Below, one piece after another: positions 35,501-47,018 of a stretch of DNA of 64,000 nt. The position numbers and the translations under genes are program-made. Positions within the stretch are counted from its first letter, which is position 1. Each line of letters opens with the position of its first letter. The notes under the pieces were generated by a model. That model was not told the DNA's origin. It did not search any database and was given only the letters and a program-made list of their open reading frames with translations. The stretch is from Eutrigla gurnardus (lineage: Eukaryota; Chordata; Actinopteri; Perciformes; Triglidae), in contig OY741266.1 in assembly GCA_963514095.1 (NCBI GenBank), positions 14,701,986 through 14,765,985 on the forward strand, written 5' to 3'.

Positions 35501-36824
35501 GGTCAATTCCCAAACATACATGGCAAATCTGTTTAGGATGGACATTTGATCCAATATTCAGTTTGCATCTGCGCTAGTGACGTCCTGTATCTCCCATATG
35601 ACCCCCTCCGCCACCATGGCATCGGTGTCTGGCATTAATGAGGAAGTAATGAGTCTCCTCTACTCCTCATTTGGACATTCATCTAGTGGAACTTCCTATT
35701 ACCTCTGTAAGGACTGCGTCACTGCGAACAAAAACAATTATAAGCGGACAGATGGTTTTTAACCGACAACACCATGTCAGCCGTTCACAACGGTGCTTTA
35801 TAGAAATGCCTTTCATTCACTTCAAATATTTACACAACGTTTTAAGTGACTTCCTGAAGGTATTAGTTACATATTATGTCTTGCATTCGGCCAGTACTTT
35901 CCAAACTTTTCCCATCATGCTGCCCTGTGGAAGCTGGGAAAAATGAATGAAAATTCTTCTTTTTTTTATTATAAAGAAGCAAGTCGAATTGTATTGAAGT
36001 GTCATTATTTTTACTCTTTTCACAATAGATTTCTATCCACCTGCTTTTATGCCCAATTTCAGTTTGCAGATAAAAGAACTTTCAAAATTAAAAATAAAGA
36101 TTTTTACACTTGGCTGAGATGGAAAAGTGGGTCTATTAATACAAAGGAAATGTGAGTGCAGTGGAAACAGGCTTGCAAATAAACTTGACACATCAAGCTT
36201 GGGTTCTGCACTACGAAGCAGATTTGAGGTTAGTGAGGTAAGGAAAGATTATTGAGAGTACAGTTTAGTTGTATGGGAGTTGTATTTTATAGGAGGCCCA
36301 AAATATGCACATTTACCTTTGTTTTTAGGCACCATTTGGGTGAAAATTGGAGAAGCAGTTCCAGTTTGAGCTCCCGTATCTCTCCTGAAATGCCATTTTA
36401 GTTAAATCCACATGTGTGTATGGAAGTCATGAACACATTATCTCAAGTTGACATGTTATCTTGATGTTAACAGTTTTGTTTCCTTAAGATAAGGAGATAA
36501 TTAACCCGGGCTAAACAGGTTCATTTAATTTGGGATCATGACAACAGGATTAAAACAATAATTGCATCCTCAGACACTCTTGGCTTCGGTCTCTGTGGAA
36601 ACCAGCCAGTTTACTCAGAGCTCCCATAAAACAAGTTTCTTTTCGAGTTGAACTGGAGGTTCGTAAGCCAATAAATGGGCAAAGAATACACACAGGAGTC
36701 AAACAAACCTCAACGTAAACTATTTCCACTTTGACTCAAATTAGCTCTGGAGGCAGTAAAGCTGTTGTCGGTCATAAACCATCCGTTTCAAAATACACGC
36801 CAGCCCTATTCTTTGCCCCACTTC

Positions 36825-36884
36825 TGACGTCAGCGTCTCTCTGAGGTCGCACCTCAAGCAGCTTGAGGTTCAGGAGTATTTAAG
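36825..36884 (+). promoter_or_regulatory. CRE-palindrome-TATA-like module
   Basis: A perfect CRE, TGACGTCA, is at 36825-36832. A perfect inverted repeat follows at 36851-36869 (ACCTCAAG, spacer CAG, CTTGAGGT), then a TATTTAAG box at 36877-36884. The spacing resembles a small cAMP-responsive promoter reading rightward. The first ATG downstream in fair context is near 36959, but its frame soon runs into a (CA)n repeat and shows no domain. Function is inferred. Confidence 0.35.
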
Positions 36885-37100
36885 TTAAGCAGAGTTTCCC
36901 CGACGTCGTGTTTATTCAACACTGAGTGGTGTGAAACTTGTCTGCAAACACACGCGTGATGGAAATGTGCTCTTGCTCAGCTGCAGGTTTCGTGACCATC
37001 TTCGTCTATATGCAGCACGTTTCTCCTCACACCATAAACACACACGTACAATTATGTGTGGACACATCCCAATTACGCTCATTCGCCTTCTCCATCACCA

Positions 37101-37159
37101 CACCGACACACACACACACACACACATACACAGACAGACACATACACACACACACACAC
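37101..37159. repeat. (CA)n microsatellite, interrupted
   Basis: CA runs broken by TACACAGACAGACACATA. The open frames over it encode only Thr-His repeats. Confidence 0.9.
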
Positions 37160-37568
37160 GGTCTTGCATTTAATTGGTGAGTTGGACATGTCCCCTCATG
37201 CCAAACGCACTACAACAGCACATAATCCAACATATATATTTTATTATTATAAGATGAAAACTAAACTAAATTAATTAATTCTTTTCACCCATTCATTCTC
37301 AAACAAGGGCATCACTGCATATGTGGAGCTGTGTGGTTTTTGTTGTGAAACGTTTTCTGTCAGTTGAAAAGTTAGGACTTTATATTTTTCTAAATATATA
37401 TCGATGAGAAGCATTCTATGTATTTGAATACTCTATATGAATATGTCATTGTGTACTGCGTCGTGGGTGGGAGCGAGTGCAGTGGCTTTGTAGTGTTTTG
37501 AGCATGTTTGCACAGCCTGCCACAGACTCGTACCTTCGCTGACCTGGTGAAAATGAATCATGACCATC

Positions 37569-37574
37569 AATAAA
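37569..37574 (+). terminator. Possible poly(A) signal
   Basis: AATAAA is followed within 30 bases by TTTGTGTCTG and a T-rich stretch. It is the best-formed poly(A) site between cygb2 and prcd. It could end a ~4.2-kb cygb2 3' UTR or a transcript from the module at 36.8 kb. The owner is unknown. Confidence 0.3.
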
Positions 37575-39894
37575 AAAAAATATACTTGTACATTTGTGTC
37601 TGACATTTTTTTTTCAGAATCCATGATAATTTGATTTACAGATAGAAGGTCCAACTGAAGCGTCTTGTTACGTGAAGTTTTCACTGCTTACAAGTGACAT
37701 TATGTCAACGTTCGGGCTAAAATGAATCAGAAACATCACTGGTGAAATGATCAGAACACAAGTTACATAAATAAGTCTATTCAAAGGCAGTTGGCTGCTA
37801 GTCCACCACTCTCACCATGAAATGTTACATGCAGGTTACATCACCTGGAATAAAATATTTTTAATTTCTACATTTCACTCACATGTTCATCTTGCAGCGA
37901 GGCTTAGTAGGCTTAAAGTCACCTCTTCCATCACCAACAGAGACCAGGCTAAAATCAGGTACTCAACAATTCAAGTATTGTATCTGTTTCTGTCTAATCT
38001 TACTCTTCAATTTTTCAAAACAAGGATTAAACTAATTTTGGGCATATTTGTGGAAACAGCGTCAAAGTGTTAGGCGTCTGGGGACCATGATCAGGTTCAT
38101 GGTTAAGATGAACAGCAGACTCCCGAGTAAAAGTCCAACGTTTTGTTGACTTGATACTGTTTGTTTGTTTTGACTGTAAGAAAAAGTTTTCATTCAAAGA
38201 AGACAAACAGAAAGGTTTAGATGACGCTTTGGATCATGGCCTGCAATATACAGTCATTTTTTCTTCCCAATTTAAAATGTAATTTTGTCAACGGTCTGTA
38301 CTGATGCCCGTACATGGAGGTTCAACTGAACAAGGTGTGAAATTAGGAAATATGTTGGTAATAATCTGGGAACAACATACAAATAATTTATACTGTAGGC
38401 TTTTTTAAACATTGGGTACATATTCTATTATTATGGGACACAGCATGAGCCACTGAACAACACTGTTGTACTAAAAAGAAGTGAGAATGTTGCAGATCTG
38501 TGGTGCTCTAAAAAGGTATGCTGCTTCTCCTTGGGAGGTCTGGATGGTTCATAACGTAGCAGCGCTTCGACAATGTAATTCGGTCCATTCAGAGCTTTGT
38601 AAACCAGCGGTATTTTAAAAGGCAGTTGTTTGACACACGAAGGCAGAGCAAAGATCTGAGAACCGGTGGGACTCGTTCCACTTTGCTGTGTTACTGAGGA
38701 CTCTGGCAGCCAAAACTAAGGAGAATGGATTATTTTTCTATGCATTATATTTGTTAAAATGATTTTGCTCTTTGAGGACGAATCGGCATGTGTTATTTTC
38801 TGTCTTTGGAATCTAATCCTGGTTTTTAAATGTGAAGATGAACTTGACCCAGATCAGCCAACATAGCTCCTATCTCCTGCCTGCAGGAAGTCAGTGCAGA
38901 TACTCTGCTTGGCAGTCCCACTGTTTCAGGAACAAGAGATAATTAAAAGGAATGATATGTAAATGTTCCTAATCAATGATTAATGGTTTCCCGTTTGCTG
39001 CTTGACGCTCCAGGCGAGACTATCTCCAGCGGGAGGTTCATGCAGGGAGGAAGATAGTCATTTTTCAATTCCATTCAGTAATTTATGCAAAGCACACATC
39101 TTACCGTCAAAGACAACTTTGTTCTACCTAAACTATATACTGTATATATATGAAGCGTTTTTTTTCTGAATTTATACATGATGTATTTCGGAGTAATTTT
39201 ATTTACACAACTTTTTTACTGTGTTACTGTGTAATTGTTGGGTGTCGTTATAATATTCAGATAATCACTTTTACCGTGCCTTGCTGCCTGGCGTGAACAG
39301 GAATAGGTAATGCTGGTAAACACCAGGAGAGTCTGAAAATAGAGTCATTCTCCAAAGAGTGCAGAAGCGTGGTCGACAGGACACCGACTTGTCACCATGG
39401 CGACACATTTTCCCACTGCCAGATACTGTCATTTCCTGAGAGTGCTGGCAACATGGGCTCATCAACACACCTGGACAAACGCTACTTTGAGAACACACAA
39501 AGGCTAATAATGGATGAAGTTTGAGAAGCACACCAGGAACCATTCCTCAGAAGCTAAAAATGTCAGGGAGATATATCTGGACTAGTGGGGAGGGGGTCAC
39601 TTCCTCAGGTGAGGAGGTTAGAACTGAAGAAGCCTCTTGGATGAGAAGAAACATCTTCAAAAACATAAAGCAGCATGGCAGCAAATGCTGGTCTGGTTTA
39701 GGCCTTGTACACCAGTGTTCACCTACACAGGGTCACTGTTAACTAGCATTATGATTCACCATAAAGTCCCATTAATAAATGTAATTTAGATTATATGTAT
39801 GGGTGTACAAATAAAAGCATTAGGGGCTTGACACCAGTCTAGTCCACAGCTGTACTGTGGTACTGTGGGAGTGTATATAGGCACAGGGTTGCTT

Positions 39895-40105
39895 TGAGCT
39901 AAACACCAACATCAGTCTGCTAACAGTGCCAATGCTAATGCTCAGCAGGTATAATGTTAACCATGTTCAGCATCTTACATACATTTACGAATTAGTCCTC
40001 AACACAAAGTACAACTGTGATACAAATTTTGCAGTTATCAAATCATAATCCAAAAGTTTTGGACAAATTGTAACTTTTATCTGATAATGGTGCTGGATGA
40101 AAACT
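39895..40105. repeat. 'TTAGCATGCTAAC' dispersed repeat, copy 2
   Basis: Opposite orientation to copy 1: GAGCTAAACACC, GCTAATGCTCAGCAGGTATA and ATGTTAACCATGTTCAGCAT correspond to the reverse complement of its blocks. Diverged. Confidence 0.55.
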
Positions 40106-40999
40106 CAAGAGGATCACCATAGATGTTAGAGCCGACCCTGAGGGGAACATGAATGTCTGTTTCCAACATTCAAGTCAACCCATCCAATGGAACTACAAAG
40201 TCGACATCATTTAAAAGCAGTTCACTAGTATCCATATGTTGAACAATTTGATTACAATTCCTGAAATGTAGAGACCCGGTAGCTAATCATTGTAAATATT
40301 TGTAAATTTGCCCTAATAAATCCTCTAATTCTTTCAGTCAAACAAGCCCAGAGCATGGCTAAGCCAACCAGCACATGCAGTTCAACACAAATAACAGCTC
40401 TGTGACACTTAATCCCCCTGACCTTTAAGCTTTGCTGAGGCTGTGCAGCTCTCCATCAACACAAAGCTTGAGAGGAGGCCTGGAGAATTTTCCAATTAGG
40501 CAGCATGGGCTCGTCTCGAAGCTGCAGATGAGATGCACAGCCACAACGCTGCAACTTGACATTCCTGTCAGCCACTTGTGTGAACTTCCATCTGTCTGCC
40601 ATCCCTGCACCAGAGGTTTTATGACAGAGCGGTGACAGCGGAGTCACAGACGCCGCTGCTGGGAATTTCATCGCCGGCTTGAGAATATCCACATCTTGCT
40701 GTCTGCAAGAAATATAACATCAGCTTAATGAGACAGAAAATGGGGAGGCTCAGGATTTGATTTGTGTCCATTTTGTAGAGCCATTCTGTGTCTCGGAGCC
40801 ATCCTCATTACGTTGCCAGGTTGTTGTTGCGCCCCTTAACAGTGGTCATCATTCACTCGTATACGAGCGGGAGACAGGTTTCAATGTGGCGAAAAATGCA
40901 GGTCATCCTCAATTATTCACAGATTTGCAACACAGGAACACTACGTCAGCGAGCAGATCGTAAAAACAAATGACATTTTCTCACCGCAACCATGAGGTC

Positions 41000-41535
41000 A
41001 TGGTTTTCACTTATTTGGTGAAATATTTCAACAAGACAGATGAGTAGAGACATTCATGGTCCCCCGACAATGAATCCTAAGACCTGGTAATCTTGAGATA
41101 CGCCCTGTAGCGCCACCTTGAGGTAAGCATGTGGTTTAGAATGAAATGTCGAAGCAACCGTTGGATAGATTGCTACCAAATGAAGCACACATTGTGAAGC
41201 AAACGATGAAAAACCCCCTCTGGATCAACTATGGTCACGTTGGTGTTCTCGAGAGTCAACTAGCGCCACCATCAGGTCAAAATCACAATTTGTCCAGCAC
41301 TTTAGTTTGTGACCAAATACCTACAAAACTGACCACGTTTCCATCAGCCTCAGCTGTACTTTGTGTTTGGTGCCGATTTGCAAATGTTAGCATGCTAACA
41401 TACTAAACTAAACTTGTGAACATGATGAACATTACACCTGCTCAACATCGTCCTGTTAGCATTGTCATTGTGAGCATGGTAGCATGCTGACGTTAGCATT
41501 TAGCTCAAAGCACAGCCTCAAAGAGCACCTAGCTT
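41000..41535. repeat. 'TTAGCATGCTAAC' dispersed repeat, copy 3
   Basis: Same orientation as copy 1 and the longest copy. It includes two TAGCGCCACC words (near 41108 and 41262), GCAAATGTTAGCATGCTAAC, GAACATGATGAACATTACAC and GACGTTAGCATTTAGCTCAA. It lies just upstream of prcd. Confidence 0.7.
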
Positions 41536-41956
41536 TGGTGCAGTTAAAGAGTTGTTAAACAACAAACACAATTTTCCAATATAAATCACACTTATATTTA
41601 GACTTGGATGTTTACTACTCAAACGCTGGACTGGTAATTGTTATAACTACTAATATGGACATGAAGATAAGGCTGAGTAGTAAATAGGAGCTGCAGTTGG
41701 ACTGGTTTATATAACACTAGATGTGTGATTCAGGGGATGTAGGACAGGTGATGATCAGGTGACTGCTGGCCGGTGAGGGAATGCCAGGTATGACAGGAAA
41801 TGTTACACCAGGAAAATGTTGGAAAAGGCAGAAAAAGAGGCAAACGTATCAAGTAGCCTTTCCTTGGAGATTTTGCAGTTACACAATAAGTGCACACACA
41901 TCACAACAGAGCTTTGATGTGCAGCAGTGCTTCAATAATGTGCCAAGTCATCTTTT

Positions 41957-41979
41957 CTAATCTGGGACTGACTAATCCC
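41957..41979 (+). promoter_or_regulatory. prcd: Paired CRX/OTX-like sites upstream of prcd
   Basis: CTAATCT (41957-41963) and CTAATCCC (41972-41979) match the TAATC core bound by photoreceptor OTX/CRX factors. They lie 134-156 bases before the prcd ATG. PRCD is expressed in photoreceptors, so the position is sensible. The motif is short and could occur by chance. Confidence 0.4.
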
Positions 41980-42112
41980 CCTTCGTTCCTGATCCAGGCA
42001 GTGAGAGGGAGAGACAAAAAGGTCTGCTCGTCCGTGGTGAGTGGATTCACTATGGATGGTTCATGTTGACCCTGCTGTCTTTTTGGCGGCAGGGCAGCGG
42101 GCTCTAGGGACC

Positions 42113-42189
42113 ATGTGCACCACCATCATGTTTCTCTCCACTCTGGCTCTGGTACTGCGCCAGCATTTCATCAGCCGTGACAAGAAGAC
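42113..42189 (+). CDS. prcd: PRCD photoreceptor disc component, exon 1
   Basis: Encodes MCTTIMFLSTLALVLRQHF and a basic stretch SRDKK. This closely resembles the N-terminus of human PRCD: Met-Cys-Thr-Thr, a short hydrophobic helix, then basic residues. PRCD is a tiny protein of rod and cone outer-segment discs, anchored by its N-terminal helix and by palmitoylation of Cys2; Cys2 is present. The ATG context is good (GGGACCATG). The donor AC|GTAAGT at 42190 leaves phase 2, completed by exon 2. A 3' splice-like CGGCAG at 42087-42092 may mark the start of the exon if a leader exon exists. The plus-strand position after cygb2 agrees with the vertebrate CYGB-PRCD neighbourhood. Confidence 0.87.
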
Positions 42190-42915
42190 GTAAGTTGTTT
42201 CTGTTTTTGAAAAGATTTATCTGAGCAAAGAAGGGTCTTGGCCCATTTTTTGGCAATTCCATAATGAAAGTTAATTCGGTGTCATAATCAGTAGTCAGTG
42301 TCTAAGTTAACACTATAACAGAAAATACAGGACATTCTTCAAAAGCCGTTTTAAACACATTAAACCAATAAAAGCGTAACTTTCGTATTTTTCTATGGGT
42401 GCCTCCACCAACGGTGGAAATATTCACAGTGGAAACTTGCAGATGCAGTAATTAATGCTTCTACTTTATTATGATGAAAATCCATGATTGCTATTGAAGA
42501 CAGGAACTAGCCGGGCCAGAATTTTAGAAATACAAGCCCAAATTCCCCGAGCAGAACTACACTAACCAAACGGAAAAATATTGAGTATTTTAAAATAAAT
42601 CACAGAATATCTCATCTTTATTCATCTAAATGTTCAATGTATTTTCTGTATGTTCCATCGTACTACATTGTGTTGTCTTGCAATGTATGCAATTGTGGAG
42701 GAAAATTAATTGAATTTATATACTTATTTTCCAGTCTAATTTAGTCAGAAAAATATAACATTATTATATGTCCCTGGTTATTATCACCACCTTTTGTTGG
42801 TCTGTTGTCCACTTCTCAGCCCATCTAGTCACCTCAAGTATGAACACTTATTCTTTTTTCTTTTCTTTCTTTTTTTTGTAGTAAACATTTGCAACAGAGC
42901 ATTTGTCATTTTATT

Positions 42916-42917
<2 letters not shown>

Positions 42918-42967
<50 letters not shown>
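42918..42967. repeat. (TA)n microsatellite
   Basis: About 24 TA units in the prcd intron; accounts for the Tyr-Ile repeat frames on both strands. Confidence 0.97.
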
Positions 42968-42970
<3 letters not shown>

Positions 42971-44384
42971 AAAAAATATGGAAATGCATCAAGAATAGCT
43001 GGTTTCATCCAAAACACACACAATTATCTTCATGTTTTGGCCATTTTATGATCCATTACAGCATTAATGAGCACCCTCAGGCCAGTGCTGTGTGCATATG
43101 ATAATTGGGTTGAACATAATACGTGGTTGGAATTAATCTCGTTTAATCCTGTACCATCAAAATTTCAGGTGTGACTAAATTCTTGGAAACCAGGCCCAAC
43201 GAAGTATATAAAACAAACCTATTTCACATACAGCCTCTCTGTGCTTCTACAGTCATGTGCACTCAGTAACTGGAGGTTCAAGTTGTAAGCTATATGTCTC
43301 CTTTCTCTTTAAATACAGCAAGCAGTGTTTAGCTTTCCTCCAGTGCTCTGGGCATGCTGGGATCGTATTAATGTTGGAGAATAAATTGTTTTAGATGTCA
43401 TCATCAGGTTGCCAGATATTGATCTCTCCACACAATTACGTGTAATGAGGTGCGGCGCCTCAGTTGGAGGTCCATGTCTAATGTAAGAAGTAGAGATCAC
43501 TACATGAGTCATTTTCCAAGAGCCCTTCTTGCCTTCAGGTGCTCAACCCCCCCAGGCAGGGTCTACCCTCGGATCTGCTCTAGCGCATTACGACATTCAA
43601 CATCTTCTGACGAACAAAGCAATTATGGGGTGTGAATAACACCATGGTTTTGGGCTTAAATGGATTTCAAGGTAACCGTGTGCTGGGAAACGAGCTGAAT
43701 ACCGTGAAATGCTTTTGTTTTCGGTAGTCAGCCTCAGATTGGCTGTTTTGTTACTGAAGGGAATCTCCGGGAACTGGATGCTATTCTGAGCCAACTAGAA
43801 ACTGGTACTGATTGAAAATGCCAAGATCGAATAATGAGCCAACCTACGCCTTAAATATTAAATATGACCTTCCAGGAGATCTTTAACACAAGACTTTGAT
43901 AACTTAAAATAGCTAGGTGATTGAACAAACTGCATGTTCTTTCCTCAGGAACACAGGTTTCCTTGTGAAATGCCACAGATCCAATTATCATATATTATTT
44001 ACTTAATTACACCGGTACATTCAATAATAATCAGTGAAAAGATAAAAAATAATTATAGATATTTTCAGTTGCTGAAAGGTTGAATCATTAATGCAGCATT
44101 ACGGAACTAATAAAAGGCAAAGACTGATATTTGTTGAAGACTTTTTAAACGTTTTTATCACAAATATGTATTAATGATTGTTGTGAATTATCTGTTGTCT
44201 TTAAATTAATTATTAAAGCACTCAACTAACAATACCTTCTTCTAACAATAACATTTATTTACAACTCAATATATGCTCAGAAATATGCCATCTAGACATA
44301 CTGTATCACATCTTTTCACATACTTTACTTACTTTTTATTCTACAGCCATGCTAGCTCCTCTATGACATAGGGTGGTGCTGTGC

Positions 44385-44525
44385 ACTAAATGCTAACTTT
44401 TGAGTGCTAACATGCTCGTAATGACAATGCAACACGATGTGATCTTTAGCAGGTATAATGTTTATCATGTTGACTATCTTAGTGTTTAAGCATGCTAAAA
44501 TTTGCTAATTAGCACCAAGAACAAC
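44385..44525. repeat. 'TTAGCATGCTAAC' dispersed repeat, copy 4
   Basis: Opposite orientation to copy 1: ACTAAATGCTAACTTTTGAG, TTAGCAGGTATAATGTTTAT and AAGCATGCTAAAATTTGCTA. Old and diverged, in the prcd intron. Confidence 0.6.
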
Positions 44526-44741
44526 TGAGGATGATGGGAATCTCCTCAGTCATCAAAGTCCTGAGGATACATCCTCTTGGGAGCATGACATTTTTATGGC
44601 TATTCCTACAACATTTTTTCGATATTTTTTGCTGCAATTTTGTCACATATCGACTAACACAAATTAAAAGTTATCAGCCAGGATCTAATTACTAACCAAT
44701 AATGTAACATTGATTAGAAATAAAATCAGATGTTAACTTTG

Positions 44742-45222
44742 TTAAAGGAATACTTCACCGGTAGAAACATGAATATGTATTGAAAGTGGGTCATATATGT
44801 AGTCGAAATGATTCGAAATAAATTTTGAATTTGGTGCTTTCTTGACCGAGAAAGGCCAGACAGTGACAGTGACTTTTTGGCACATGTGGATGGAAGACAA
44901 CAACTCCCACAATGCACAGCTCCGCAGGTGCAAGCTTCCAAGCAAGAGGGCGTATGTTACTTTTAGTTTCTGCAAGTAAGTCCCACCACTGATCTGTAAT
45001 AGGTCTGTAGTCTCAGTGGGTCTTGCCCCCTATAGGCGGGTTGAAAACATGAGGAAGAAGTGTTGTAGTCTCACCCCCTCTAACCAAAGCAGCCTCTGAT
45101 GACACAAATATCATTTTGCATCATCGGAGGCTCATTTTCAGAATACAAATAAGGAGATCTCCCGTCTCTGGGGGAAATTAGGGAATGATGCATGACTATT
45201 AAAAAATGAAGTATTCCTTTAA
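44742..45222. mobile_element. TTAA-flanked MITE, Kolobok-like
   Basis: TTAA at 44742-44745 is followed by AGGAATACTTCACC; the right end reads TGAAGTATTCCT (45207-45218) then TTAA at 45219-45222. The terminal 12-base arms match (AGGAATACTTCA) and the 4-base TTAA is duplicated. AGG ends and a TTAA duplication fit Kolobok. The interior is non-coding, about 470 bases. The two short frames at 44726-44975 are part of it. Confidence 0.7.
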
Positions 45223-45804
45223 GTGTCATATTATTGCAAGTAATTTATTTGCAACAGGTTGCTTAGGAAGTAGAAAAAAACATATATATAAAAAACATTA
45301 ATTATAGCAACGCTATTTGGAAAATGTTTACTGAAAAATAACTTTTGTTTTCTCTTCTTAATGGGGTGGAAACACATCAGGGAATCCAATTGGTTTTGTG
45401 TGTGCTCACTGAGTAATTGTGCCAACGCGCCGCACCGCTTTACAAACTGCAGGAATAACATGACTGTGACCCGGAGAGAGTGATGGTGCAGAATACAGTG
45501 CCTCGAAACAGGAACACTTTCCCACCGCATTTCTATTCAAGTCATGAAAAGGCTTTGTTGAAGAGATAAATAAAAATGAGACTCAGAAGTGTTTGGTCAG
45601 TTGTCTGTTCTGTCTCTTTGCCTGCAACGGTGTGAGGTATAATACAACTCTCTATCTGTCCCTGACATGCAGTGGTTACAGTTACCCCGCCATCGTCCCT
45701 GTGATGCTCATCATTCTCTCCTGCATGTCATTCATTGTAATCTTAGTCGATGGATGAAACACACGGTTCGGCCCACTCTGACCTCCATCTCTTCCTCCTC
45801 TCAG

Positions 45805-45871
45805 CTTTCCAAAAGACTCGGGGGAGAATGAGGCGCCCTGTGTGGGGGGCGGCAAAGACTCGGAGAAGTGA
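45805..45871 (+). CDS. prcd: PRCD, exon 2 and stop
   Basis: Joined to exon 1, this adds residues 26-47: TFPKDSGENEAPCVGGGKDS then EK and TGA (45869-45871). The total is 47 aa (human PRCD 54 aa). The tail is hydrophilic and rich in Gly, Ser and charged residues, as in mammalian PRCD, and ends in a lysine-bearing segment. Phase agrees exactly (77 + 67 = 144 bases). A donor-like CAG|GTAAAC at 45904 suggests the exon continues 32 bases into the 3' UTR, with more UTR exons further right; the exons at 48877 and 49088 are possible partners. Confidence 0.85.
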
Positions 45872-45903
45872 CGCTCAGTGTGTCACCAGGCAATCCGCCT
45901 CAG

Positions 45904-46785
45904 GTAAACAATGATAAATACGCTGTTTTCTTGTGTCAGCAAATTATTGTTTTTGTGTCAAGCCGCGATTCACAGTCGGCCCGGGGCTAATTTTTAGTCT
46001 TTGTGAGCAGGATTAATTTCCTGACACTACAAGCAGTCTGAATTACTGCATATGAATTAAACTAAATTCAACATCTTAACATTTGGGTTTTCCCTCTTTT
46101 CCAAGGAGTTTGTATGTGTAAGAATGTAAAATATGGGAAGCTGTCTTCCGTCTTTGTCTTCTAGTGACAGAAACTTAGATTGTATAAAGGTCTATTGTCA
46201 TTCTTATTATTATTTCATTGGATATTTCACACTGGGCCATATGATGTGATTATTCTATACAGTTAAAACGATAATATTACACAACGGGTGGATAAAATGT
46301 CTTTACACTACCAGTCTATTATGTAAATCAACTGCTATTGAGTTTTTCTTTAGTCAATAAAAGGACTAGGATTGGGCTCGGACAGCATTGTAAAGTGTTT
46401 CCGTTTTTATAAAATACCAGTCCACACACTGATAACAACAGCGTAATTGAGGAACATCCATCTTATGTAACACTGAAAACCACATTAAGTCGAAAACATG
46501 ACTGCGTTTTGTCTCACCACAGTTAATTAGGCAGCCTCCAGCAGGGAGATCACACTCAATAGGTGCACTTTCAACATATTCTGACTGCCACACATATCCA
46601 AAGCCTGTGCCCTTCACACCGGTATTCTCTAATGTCTATAACAAAATGCCAGCTGACACATTTTCCATTCATCAGAAACAGTGCAGTGAAAGGAGATCTA
46701 GCATTTAGATATGTGTGTGTTTATCAGCGTTTATTTGACCGATAATGGGGCCATATTGTGGAAACACCATCTAGTCTGACACCCT
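45904..46785. other. Non-coding DNA after prcd
   Basis: No feature is recognised apart from the donor-like site at its left edge. The 83-codon minus frame has no domain. Confidence 0.4.
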
Positions 46786-46916
46786 ATACCTCACTTGCGG
46801 TAAGGTATAGTGTGGAGGGGATCCGTTTCTGGACTCAAGTTACATTGTAGGACACTGTGTGGGAACCGTGTCACTGACCCGGCGCTCCAGTCTGTGACAC
46901 GGCGTTTGGAGGGGAA

Positions 46917-47018
46917 ATGACGGCTCGGAGGGGAAACGGTCGGGCGACGGACGCATGTTTGCCAGAGCAGTGGGGGGACGTGCACAACTGGAGCATAGAG
47001 AAGAGACAAAGCCACAGA
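46917..47018 (+). CDS. Candidate small gene, exon 1 (unrecognised)
   Basis: I do not recognise this product. A CpG-richer stretch begins near 46840. An ATG (GGGAAATGA, purine at -3) opens a frame MTARRGNGRATDACLPEQW then GDVHNWSIEKRQSHR, ending at AGA|GTAAGA (47019) in phase 0. The peptide is basic and hydrophilic, without a signal sequence. Two further exons, 48877-48927 and 49088-49198, also have phase-0 borders and join into one 87-aa frame. A possible promoter-side 8-base inverted pair, CTATACCT and AGGTATAG, lies around 46790. It could instead be a non-coding or chance open stretch. Sits on the same strand between prcd and sphk1. Confidence 0.35.

Larger units (their letters stand above)
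33386..36780 (+). other. cygb2 3' UTR and intergenic DNA
   Basis: No coding feature is recognised. No convincing poly(A) signal lies close to the cygb2 stop, so a long 3' UTR is possible; the best later candidate is at 37569. AATAAA words at about 36090 and 36177 are less well placed. Microsatellites are at 34735, 35017 and 35483. Confidence 0.4.
37575..41940. other. Intergenic DNA upstream of prcd
   Basis: No gene is recognised. It contains two copies of the 'TTAGCATGCTAAC' repeat (39.9 and 41.0 kb) and a dispersed-repeat-like stretch near 39590-39690 with CTGAAGAAGCCTCTTGGATG, a phrase common in fish repeats. The short frames have no domains. Confidence 0.5.
42190..45804 (+). other. prcd: prcd intron (3.6 kb)
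   Basis: GTAAGT donor to a CTCCTCTCAG acceptor. It contains a (TA)n microsatellite, one dispersed repeat copy and a TTAA-flanked MITE, listed separately. No further exon is evident. Confidence 0.8.
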
